NCBI GenBank assembly: GCA_021815905.1
Contig: JAKAZP010000041.1
Span: 1 to 11,653 of the forward strand
DNA from: Pseudomonadota bacterium
Lineage (GTDB): Bacteria; Pseudomonadota; Gammaproteobacteria; Steroidobacterales; Steroidobacteraceae
Length of the DNA stretch: 11,653 nucleotides
Reading direction: 5' to 3'
Positions 1 to 5,761 of the stretch are shown here, in pieces (within the stretch, counting starts at the first letter, position 1; each line of letters starts with the position of its first letter). A program made the position numbers and the translations under genes. Below the pieces are notes generated by a model. It did not search any database. It was not told the origin of the DNA and saw nothing but the letters and a program-made list of their open reading frames with translations.

Positions 1-109
1 GGCGGATCTCGATGCCGCGCAGCGCCCGCAGCGCATCGAGGCAACCTCCCTCCTTCCCGGGGACGGCCGGCAGGCGCACGGCGACCGACAGTGGCTTGGC
101 GGGGGGCAT
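1..109 (-). CDS. Partial hypothetical protein, N-terminal 36 residues only
   Basis: An open frame on the minus strand begins at an ATG (107-109) and runs off the left edge of the window. It encodes a peptide beginning MPPAKPLSVAVRLPAV and ending ALRALRGIEIR at the edge. Codon third positions are almost all G or C, as in the other genes here, which supports coding. No domain can be assigned from 36 residues, and there is no convincing Shine-Dalgarno sequence just upstream, so the start is provisional. The gene is divergent from the L,D-transpeptidase that starts at 324. I do not recognise the family. Confidence 0.4.
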   Translation of the reverse strand, partial: MPPAKPLSVAVRLPAVPGKEGGCLDALRALRGIEIR

Positions 110-241
110 GGTGTCGAGCAAAACGTAGGAGAGAGTGGCGCCTTTCGGGCGGGAAGCTCACGCAGGCACTTCATTGAGGAATGCGGCTCGCTTGCGGCGG
201 CTCCATTTACCGCCCGGTCTGAGCAATAATCGGTCCCGGGG

Positions 242-253
242 GCTCGGCCGAGC
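242..253. repeat. 12-bp perfect palindrome in the 110-323 intergenic region
   Basis: GCTCGGCCGAGC is self-complementary. It lies about 70 bases upstream of the L,D-transpeptidase start, in the 214-base divergent spacer between the partial minus-strand gene and that gene. The rest of the spacer shows no strong sigma-70 promoter. CAATAAT at about 224-230 is the most -10-like stretch but lacks a good -35. In DNA this GC-rich a palindrome of this length can occur by chance, so an operator role is only a possibility. Confidence 0.25.
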
Positions 254-323
254 GCACCTCCAAGGGTGTAGCGGATCGCCGACACTCTCCCTCAACCTCG
301 GCGCGTGATGTCAAGATAAGCGG

Positions 324-1637
324 ATGAGAAGCCCTGCCCTCCGTCCCGCCCTGGCCGCAAGCCTGGCGCTCGCCGCCGGCGCGTGCTCGCTGCTGCGACC
401 CCCGCCGCGACCCACTCCTCCGAAGGCGGTGCCTCCTCCGCCGCCGCCGCGGCCGCTCCCGGTCCAGACGGAAAAGTTCGTGCTTTCGCCGGGTCAGGAT
501 GTCATCGGGACGCTGCAGGTGGTGAGGGTCCACAAAGGTCAGACGCTGACCGACATCGGGCGGCGCTTCAATCTCGGCTACGAGGAGATGATCCGGGCCA
601 ATCCCGGCGTCGATCCGTGGATTCCCGCGGTCGGCACGCCGGTGACCCTGCCCTCGCAGTTCATCCTTCCGGATGCGCCTCACCGGGGCATCGTGGTCAA
701 TCTTGCGGCCATGCGGCTTTATTACTTTCCCGCGCACAAGCGCGGTCAGCCGCAGCTCGTCATCACCCACCCGGTAGGCATCGGCAGACGCGGGTTCGTC
801 ACTCCCCAGGGAATGACCCGCGTTCTCTGGCACGAGAAGGACCCCGTATGGCAGGTGCCGGCGTCGATCCTGGCCGAGCACGCCAAGGAGGGCGCCCCGC
901 TGCCACGAGTGGTCGGGCCCGGACCGGAGAATCCGCTCGGAAACTACGCGCTGCATCTCGGATGGCCCGGCTACCTGATCCACGGCACCAACAAGCCGGT
1001 CAGCGTGGGATGGCGCGTGAGCCACGGCTGCATCCACCTCTTTCCCGAGGACATCAAGCAGATCTTCTACATGGTGCCGAACGGCACCGAGGTCCGGGTC
1101 GTCGATCAGCCGTACCTTTTCGGTTGGAAGCACGGCAGGCTTTACATGGTCGCCTACGGTCCTCTGAAGGGAGACAAGCGGCCCTGGAAGAAGAAATGGC
1201 GCCGGCTCCTGCCGACCCTGCTCACGCGCGCCGAGCGCGTGGATCTCAAGAAACACGGACAGACGATCGACTGGACGAGAGTGGCGCAGCTCGTGAGCTC
1301 CCCGCGCGGCGTGCCCGTTCCGGTGTCGGGCACGGGAGGCGCCGACCTCGATCAGATCCTCGCCGATGCGCCTCGCGTGCAGAACCGGCTGCCCGCCGGC
1401 TCGACCTGGGACGGCAAGACGGATCTGCCGCTGACGCACGCGCAATTCCGCAAGATCGACGCCAAGGCCCTCACGCCGCAGCAGCAGAAAGCGCTTGCGG
1501 CCGTCGACGAGCTCCCGAGGCCCGCCGTGACGGCCCACGACGCCGCGGGGTGCGCGACGGCTCAGTGCCCGGGCGGCTCGGCTCCGGCGTCCGCATCCTC
1601 CGGCAAGTCGAAGCCCGCGCCGGTCGATCCTCCCTGA
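324..1637 (+). CDS. L,D-transpeptidase (YkuD domain) with LysM, predicted lipoprotein
   Basis: The product (437 aa) probably cross-links peptidoglycan stem peptides (3-3 links) or attaches proteins to peptidoglycan, in the periplasm. Residues 1-21 look like a lipoprotein signal ending LAAGAC, with Cys21 as the lipidated residue. A proline-rich linker (about 25-46) follows. A LysM-type peptidoglycan-binding segment spans about 65-112 (VHKGQTLTDIGRRF...NPGVDPW), and the YkuD catalytic domain about 122-272. The active-site signature is visible as His220 in IHGTNKP and SHGCIHL at 233-239 with nucleophile Cys236. The order resembles the E. coli ErfK/YbiS/YcfS/YnhG family, but those enzymes are about 300-330 residues. 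Here about 165 extra residues follow the catalytic domain, basic at first (WKKKWRR) and then Pro/Ala-rich with Cys410 and Cys415. The Shine-Dalgarno sequence before ATG 324 is weak (ATAAG). Family assignment is secure; the substrate is inferred. Confidence 0.93.
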   Translation: MRSPALRPALAASLALAAGACSLLRPPPRPTPPKAVPPPPPPRPLPVQTEKFVLSPGQDVIGTLQVVRVHKGQTLTDIGRRFNLGYEEMIRANPGVDPWIPAVGTPVTLPSQFILPDAPHRGIVVNLAAMRLYYFPAHKRGQPQLVITHPVGIGRRGFVTPQGMTRVLWHEKDPVWQVPASILAEHAKEGAPLPRVVGPGPENPLGNYALHLGWPGYLIHGTNKPVSVGWRVSHGCIHLFPEDIKQIFYMVPNGTEVRVVDQPYLFGWKHGRLYMVAYGPLKGDKRPWKKKWRRLLPTLLTRAERVDLKKHGQTIDWTRVAQLVSSPRGVPVPVSGTGGADLDQILADAPRVQNRLPAGSTWDGKTDLPLTHAQFRKIDAKALTPQQQKALAAVDELPRPAVTAHDAAGCATAQCPGGSAPASASSGKSKPAPVDPP

Positions 1638-1646
1638 GCCGGCTTC

Positions 1647-1668
1647 CCGCCGAGCCCAGGCTTGGCGG
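1647..1668 (+). terminator. GC-rich hairpin just after the L,D-transpeptidase stop
   Basis: The arms CCGCCGAGCC and GGCTTGGCGG pair over 10 bp with one G-U wobble around a very short CA loop, starting 10 bases after the stop codon. The position fits a transcription terminator, but no T-tract follows, so a classical intrinsic terminator is not proven. It could instead stabilise the 3' end of the message. Confidence 0.35.
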
Positions 1669-1734
1669 ACGGCGTGCGGGCACGGGCGTTGCTCGAGGGA
1701 CGCGGGAGCGGATCCGCGCTCGATCCGGGCACGC

Positions 1735-2247
1735 ATGGGCGCTTTCATGCATCTCATCAAAGTCGGCTTCATGTCGATGCTGTTCGGAACGAGCGCGCCG
1801 CTCACACCGAAGCCGGTCAGGCTCGGGCCCGGAACCGTCACCTTGCGGGCGCCGCGCCCGGTGACGCCCGCCTCCGACTCCAGGCAGGTCGTCGTCAACT
1901 TCGGCGTGCCGAGCGAGAGCGTGCGAACGAAGGTGACGTATGGACGGTTCGGCCCCGGGAGCTTCGGCTACCTGCCGGTCCGTATCTGCAAGGCGAGCGG
2001 ACACTGCCTGCCGATGACCTACGGGGGCGCGATCGCCGCGATCAATCCCGCCGGGGTGACTCCGTCAGCGGCGCCGCCTCCCGCTCCGGGTGACCCGGAG
2101 CGCGCGGCGAGGCGGGCTCGGCGGAACCCACGGTCAGCCTGTCGAGCCACGGGACGAGAGCCGTCGCGACCAGCGCAGCGGCGAGCGCCCCGACTCCGAG
2201 CCACGCGAACAGGCGGGTATAGACCGGCAGGGACTCGACCGGCGTGA
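1735..2247 (+). CDS. Hypothetical small protein overlapping the transporter gene 3' end
   Basis: I do not recognise this protein (170 aa as read). Residues 1-102 (1735-2040) fill a gap with no other gene. Their codons are strongly G/C-ending and the composition looks protein-like, with VVVNFGVPS, FGPGSFGYLP and ICKASGHCLPM holding Cys85 and Cys91. From residue 103 on, the frame lies antisense to the transporter gene (2042-2247) and becomes Arg/Pro/Ala-rich low complexity, typical of a shadow reading. The real protein may therefore have lost an earlier stop codon, or a frameshift may hide it. The start is uncertain: ATG 1735, 1747, 1771 and 1777 are all in frame and none has a good Shine-Dalgarno sequence. 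The N-terminus is weakly hydrophobic (HLIKVGFMSMLFG). It follows the L,D-transpeptidase by 97 bases on the same strand, with a hairpin between them. Confidence 0.5.
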   Translation: MGAFMHLIKVGFMSMLFGTSAPLTPKPVRLGPGTVTLRAPRPVTPASDSRQVVVNFGVPSESVRTKVTYGRFGPGSFGYLPVRICKASGHCLPMTYGGAIAAINPAGVTPSAAPPPAPGDPERAARRARRNPRSACRATGREPSRPAQRRAPRLRATRTGGYRPAGTRPA

Positions 2248-3607
2248 TGGCTCCGGCGGGAATGCGAGCCAGCGCGGCGATGGCGCCTCCGGCGTAGTTG
2301 CTGAGGCCCACGCCGAGAAACCAACCTCCCATGACTAGGCCGCGCGAGCGCTCGGGCACCAGCTTCGAGACCATGGAGAAGCTCAGGGCGCTGATCAGCA
2401 GCTCACCCAAGGACTGTGCGCCGTAGCCGGCCACCAGCCACCAGGGCGAGGTCACCCCGTGGCGCGCCGTGAGCCGGCTCGCGGCGTAGAGGAAGAAAGC
2501 GAGCGCGAGCATGTAGAGGCCGGCGGTGAATTTCCCGGCGAGGGAGAAGTCGCCTCCGCGGCTGCTCGCCTTGCGGGCGTAGAGCCACGCGAGCGGCATC
2601 GCCAGCACCATCAGCCAGAACTGATTGAGGTCCTGAAACTGAGCGGGCGAGACGTGCTGCCCGAGGAGCGAGTGGCGCACGTTGCGCAACGCGAACAGCG
2701 TGAGCGAGGTGTAGATCTGCTGGTTGTAGAGGGCCCAGATGATCGAGATGAAGGTGAAGACGACGCAGGCGATCACCCGGTTGCGGCCGCCTCTCCCGCC
2801 GGTGAGCAGCAGGTGAGCAAAGATGTAGATGAGCAGCAGCGCGGACAATCCGACCGCCGCGAGCGTCGCCGCGCGGTGGCGGATGACCTCCGACACCAGC
2901 GCCGCGAGCGGCAGCGCCGCGAGCAGCACCGCCAGCAGCGTGCGGGCGCGCAGCGGCTCGAAGTCGGGCGCGGCTCCGTAAGGGCGTAGGTACTCGCGGA
3001 AGAGCCCGTAGTTGACCAGCCCGAGCGTCAGGCCGATGGCGTTCACGCCAAAGGCCAGATGCCAGCTGTCGAAGCGCAACGGTCCCAAGGTGATGATCCA
3101 CCCCGGATGATCCTTGATCCACGGCAACAGCAGAATCGAGACGAATGAGCCGACCTGGAGCGAGATGTAGTAGAGGGTGAAGAGAATGTCGAGCCTGGAA
3201 TGGTCCCCCTCGTGCAGGCGCGACACCAGGTTGTTGGGATTGACCTTGAACAGGCCGTTGCCGAGGGCGATGAGCCCCATGGCCGGAAACAGCGCCGCCG
3301 CGAGCGGCACGGAAAGGAGCAGATAGCCGGCGCCGAGCGTCACCGCGCCGAGCACCATGGTGCGCCTGAGCCCCAGCACGTGATCGCCGAGCCAGCCGCC
3401 GAGCATCGGCACCGAGTACACCAGGGCGGAGAACGCGCCCCAGACGAAATCGGCGCGCGCATCGCCGAAGTGCCGCTGCTGCACCATGTAGAGCACCAGG
3501 AGCGACGCCATTCCGTAGTAGCCGAAGCGCTCCCACATCTCGAGGAGAAACAGCACCGCGAACGCCCGGTTCGGGTGGCGCGGGCTCGCGGCGCGCTCGG
3601 TTATCAT
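2042..3607 (-). CDS. POT/PTR-family proton-dependent oligopeptide transporter (DtpA-like)
   Basis: This 521-aa inner-membrane major facilitator protein is predicted to import di- and tripeptides with protons. The N-terminal helix carries the POT ExxER motif, LEMWERFGYYG, with Glu23, Glu26 and Arg27, which couples proton and peptide binding. GGWLGDHVLGLRR (70-82) is the loop 2-3 motif. FTLYYISLQVGSF (143-155) is the PTR2 signature region. WALYNQQIYTSL (about 291-302), followed by NVRHSLLG, and LGELLISALSFSMVSKLVP (about 410-428) match the DtpA/DtpB branch. About 12-14 hydrophobic helices are visible, and the last ends near LVPWLDR. A disordered Pro/Ala/Glu tail of about 30 residues follows. 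AGG in CGAGGTCCGCCC before ATG 3607 serves as ribosome binding site. The 3' end overlaps the convergent hypothetical ORF by 206 bases. The gene is divergent from the creatininase-family gene. Exact substrates are inferred. Confidence 0.95.
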   Translation of the reverse strand: MITERAASPRHPNRAFAVLFLLEMWERFGYYGMASLLVLYMVQQRHFGDARADFVWGAFSALVYSVPMLGGWLGDHVLGLRRTMVLGAVTLGAGYLLLSVPLAAALFPAMGLIALGNGLFKVNPNNLVSRLHEGDHSRLDILFTLYYISLQVGSFVSILLLPWIKDHPGWIITLGPLRFDSWHLAFGVNAIGLTLGLVNYGLFREYLRPYGAAPDFEPLRARTLLAVLLAALPLAALVSEVIRHRAATLAAVGLSALLLIYIFAHLLLTGGRGGRNRVIACVVFTFISIIWALYNQQIYTSLTLFALRNVRHSLLGQHVSPAQFQDLNQFWLMVLAMPLAWLYARKASSRGGDFSLAGKFTAGLYMLALAFFLYAASRLTARHGVTSPWWLVAGYGAQSLGELLISALSFSMVSKLVPERSRGLVMGGWFLGVGLSNYAGGAIAALARIPAGAITPVESLPVYTRLFAWLGVGALAAALVATALVPWLDRLTVGSAEPASPRAPGHPEREAAPLTESPRRD

Positions 3608-3615
3608 GGGCGGAC

Positions 3616-3637
3616 CTCGGGCAACAGCTTGCCCGAG
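3616..3637. promoter_or_regulatory. Perfect 9-4-9 inverted repeat between transporter and amidohydrolase genes
   Basis: The arms CTCGGGCAA and TTGCCCGAG are exactly complementary around a CAGC loop. The element begins 9 bases upstream of the transporter ATG and lies about 48 bases upstream of the creatininase-family start, in a 77-base divergent spacer. It could be an operator for a dimeric regulator serving both genes, or an RNA hairpin in the transporter leader. No clear -10/-35 pair is visible in this spacer on either strand. Confidence 0.45.
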
Positions 3638-3671
3638 CTTAATGGCCGCGACACCCCGTTGCCACCGCCCT

Positions 3672-3677
3672 GGGAGG
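3672..3677 (+). promoter_or_regulatory. Shine-Dalgarno GGGAGG that sets the GTG start at 3685
   Basis: GGGAGG is only 1 base from ATG 3679 but 7 bases from the in-frame GTG at 3685. The second spacing is optimal and the first is not functional by usual rules. The GTG is therefore the likely start of the creatininase-family gene. Confidence 0.65.
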
Positions 3678-3684
3678 TATGTGC

Positions 3685-4383
3685 GTGAAGATCGCCGACA
3701 TGAACTGGTCGCAGGTCGAGGCCTACCTCGCGCGCGACCAGCGCGCCGTGCTGCCCATCGGCAGCACCGAGCAGCACGCGGGACTCAGCCTGTGCGTGGA
3801 TCACATTCTCTCCGAGCGCGTGGCGGTCGAGGCGGCCGAGCCCCTTGGCGTGCCGGTCTTCCCCGGTCTGCCTTATGGCATGACACCGTATTTCATGGCC
3901 TACCCCGGCACCGTCAGCGTGACGGCGGACACCTACGGGCGACTCATCCGCGATGTCCTCGACAGCCTCGCGGTCCACGGATTCAGGCGTGTCGTCATCG
4001 TGAACGGTCACGGCGGCAACTCCTCAGTGACGGCGACGATCGCCGACTGGCGCTCGAGCCATCCCGCCGTCGCGGTCAAGTTCCACAACTGGTGGAACGC
4101 GCCCGAGACCTGGCGCGCCGTGCAGGCGGTCGATCCGGTCGCCTCTCACGCCTCGTGGATGGAGAATTTCCCGTGGACACGCATCGCCGGCGTGGAATAT
4201 CCCGAGCGCCGGAAGCCGATGGTCGACACCTCGAAGCTGCGCTCCATGACTCCCGCGCAGGTTCGCGAGCATCTGGCGGACGGCAACTTCGGCGGCCGCT
4301 ATCGCGCGCCGGATGAGGCGATGCTCGCCATCTGGCGCGTCGCGGTGCAGGAGACGCGCGCGCTCATCGACGGCGGCTGGTAG
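3685..4383 (+). CDS. Creatininase-family amidohydrolase
   Basis: The product (232 aa from GTG 3685; 234 aa if ATG 3679 is used) belongs to the creatininase/formamide-hydrolase family, metal-dependent enzymes that open cyclic or linear amide bonds. In numbering from ATG 3679, the visible signatures are VLPIGSTEQHA with Glu31 and His33, CVDH with Asp41, the VNGHGGN motif with His111, and SHASWMEN with His157 and Glu162. These correspond to the metal-ligand and catalytic positions of the family. The product begins VKIADMNWSQVEAYLA, a typical N-terminus, which supports the GTG start. Length is close to the family norm of about 240-260. The gene is divergent from a peptide transporter, so a role on an imported amide or cyclic peptide derivative is possible. 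True creatinine hydrolysis cannot be claimed, because many NGHGGN members act on other amides. No partner enzyme for creatine breakdown is in view. Confidence 0.9.
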   Translation: MKIADMNWSQVEAYLARDQRAVLPIGSTEQHAGLSLCVDHILSERVAVEAAEPLGVPVFPGLPYGMTPYFMAYPGTVSVTADTYGRLIRDVLDSLAVHGFRRVVIVNGHGGNSSVTATIADWRSSHPAVAVKFHNWWNAPETWRAVQAVDPVASHASWMENFPWTRIAGVEYPERRKPMVDTSKLRSMTPAQVREHLADGNFGGRYRAPDEAMLAIWRVAVQETRALIDGGW

Positions 4384-4422
4384 CCCCCCGAGCGCCTTCG
4401 CGGACCCGCGGCGCGCGGCGGC

Positions 4423-5361
4423 TCAACGTCCGAACGCGACCAGCACCTCGATGAGCCGGTGGATGAAGGCGTAAAGCGGCAGGGCGGCCAGCGGCACCAG
4501 CAACGCGCACGTGAACAGGCGCACCCCGGCGAGGCCCGGGCCGCTCGGGGAAGAGGGCGCAAGGAGTCGCCGCACGCGCTGCTCGAGGCCGCCCCAGTGG
4601 GCGCTCACGCGCGAGATCCTGCCCGGGCGGCCATTGGCGACGGCAAGGCGCGCCACCTTGATCAACGCCGAGGCGAGGGCGACGCGCTTGCGCGGATCCG
4701 AGCCGCTCGCCCGCTCGTCGGCATCGAGCTCGGTGGCTGCGCGCCAGTGCTCCGTCAGCTCCGTGCCTGTCGGCAGCCATGCGAGTGCATCGGGCATCGA
4801 CAGCAGCACGAGGAGCTTGAGATTGTCGCGCGCATCCATGTGCGCCGCTTCGTGCGCGATCACCTGACCGAACTCCTCACGGTCGCAGGCGGCGGCGACG
4901 CAGCGGGCCGCGACGATTCTCGGCCGCCATCCGCCGACGACCCCGACCAGCGGCTCCCTGACGTTGATGACACGGATCCCGGTGCGCGCCGCCGCCGACT
5001 CGCAGATCTGCGTCTGCGATTCGCGCGCCAGCGCCCGCGTCACCCGCCAGGCGCGCAACCCCCGGCGCAGGCCGTCGGCGAGGACGAGCAGCGCCAGGAT
5101 CGCCGAGAGCGCCAGCAGCGGTCCGGGCCTGTCCTGCGCATGGGGCGGCTCGTAGAGCAGGAATGCGGGCACGACCACGGTCAACACCATGACCGCCGAT
5201 CCGAGGGCGGGCACGAGGCGCAGACCGAGGACCGCATCGGCACGCGTCACCCGCGCGCGCAGCCCGGCCCGCCAGAGGAGGGCTACGCCGAGCGACAACA
5301 GCAGATTCAGCAGCCCGAAGGCGGCCACCACCACGAGCGAAAAGGTGAGGTCGAAGCTCAT
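4423..5361 (-). CDS. M56-family (BlaR1-like) membrane metalloprotease, sensorless
   Basis: This 312-aa integral membrane zinc protease probably cleaves or inactivates the BlaI-type repressor encoded just upstream. Hydrophobic segments lie at about 6-30, 44-70 and 82-97, with another near the C-terminus (about 279-303). The cytoplasmic protease core carries HEAAH at 170-174 (zinc ligands His170 and His174, catalytic Glu171) and ELDADE at 211-216, which supplies the third ligand (Glu211). Classical BlaR1/MecR1 proteins are about 590-600 residues, with an extracellular penicillin-binding sensor after the last helix. Here the protein stops a few residues after that helix, so the sensor is absent. 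ATG 5361 is chosen over GTG 5373 because GGGAGG sits 4 bases before it and it forms an ATGA overlap with the repressor stop codon, which implies translational coupling. The gene converges with the creatininase gene 39 bases away. The family call is firm; repressor cleavage is inferred from the BlaR1 paradigm. Confidence 0.9.
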   Translation of the reverse strand: MSFDLTFSLVVVAAFGLLNLLLSLGVALLWRAGLRARVTRADAVLGLRLVPALGSAVMVLTVVVPAFLLYEPPHAQDRPGPLLALSAILALLVLADGLRRGLRAWRVTRALARESQTQICESAAARTGIRVINVREPLVGVVGGWRPRIVAARCVAAACDREEFGQVIAHEAAHMDARDNLKLLVLLSMPDALAWLPTGTELTEHWRAATELDADERASGSDPRKRVALASALIKVARLAVANGRPGRISRVSAHWGGLEQRVRRLLAPSSPSGPGLAGVRLFTCALLVPLAALPLYAFIHRLIEVLVAFGR

Positions 5362-5756
5362 TGCGCCTCCCACTTCAGCCGCACGCGCTCGGCGCGGACG
5401 AGCGTCTCGAGCTCATCGAGCAGCTCCGCATCCGCGTGTCCCACGGCATGCACCAGGGTCGAGAGCAGCGCCGTGCTGTCGCCCCCGGCGGCGAGCATAT
5501 CCGTCACCTGCCCGCAGACCATCCGGCCGAACAGCTCGTCCCGCGAGCAGCGGGGCTCGTAGCCGAAGGCGCGCCCGAGCCGGAAGCGCCGCAGCACGCC
5601 CTTGCGGTACAGCCGGTCGAGCGTGGTCATGAGGGTGGTGTAGGCGAGCTGGGGGAACGAGGGCTGGACGTGCCTCACCGTCGAGGCCCGACCCCGCTCC
5701 CATAACACCCCGAGCACACCGAGCTCGAGCGGTCCCAACTCCAGACGTTCGCCCAT
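5358..5756 (-). CDS. BlaI/MecI/CopY-family winged-helix repressor
   Basis: The product (132 aa) is a cytoplasmic DNA-binding repressor. ELGVLGVLWERGRASTVRHV (11-30) and the recognition segment AYTTLMTTLDRLYRKGVLRR (38-57) form the winged-helix domain of the MecI/BlaI type. GRAFGYEPRCSRDEL (61-75) is the wing and the start of the linker. The remaining helices form the dimerisation domain, where BlaR1 homologues cut the linker. ATG 5756 is preferred over upstream in-frame starts, because it begins at the family's usual N-terminus and lies 5 bases after the stop of the LVIVD gene. An extension to 5924 would read antisense-like sequence inside that gene. The Shine-Dalgarno sequence is weak (ACGAG). 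Its stop codon overlaps the protease ATG. By analogy it represses its own operon; the operator is not evident. A staphylococcal-type TACA/TGTA dyad is not seen upstream of the operon. Confidence 0.92.
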   Translation of the reverse strand: MGERLELGPLELGVLGVLWERGRASTVRHVQPSFPQLAYTTLMTTLDRLYRKGVLRRFRLGRAFGYEPRCSRDELFGRMVCGQVTDMLAAGGDSTALLSTLVHAVGHADAELLDELETLVRAERVRLKWEAQ

Positions 5757-5761
5757 GCTCG

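Noticed and set aside
207..1898. 563-residue minus-strand frame opposite the L,D-transpeptidase
   Set aside because: The plus strand encodes lipobox, LysM and SHGCIHL motifs in order, while the minus-strand translation is Arg-rich and motif-free.
4384..4422. Bidirectional terminator between the creatininase-family and M56 genes
   Set aside because: The 39-base convergent gap is GC-rich, but no stem of convincing length and no T-tract could be drawn on either strand.
4459..5562. 367-residue plus-strand frame opposite the M56 and BlaI genes
   Set aside because: It is Gln/Arg/His-rich with no domain, while the minus strand has HEAAH and the BlaI winged helix in coupled frames.
4423..5756. A beta-lactam resistance (bla/mec) regulatory locus
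   Set aside because: The M56 protein lacks the penicillin-binding sensor domain, and no beta-lactamase or PBP2a-type gene is in the window. The family names are used only for the regulator and protease folds.
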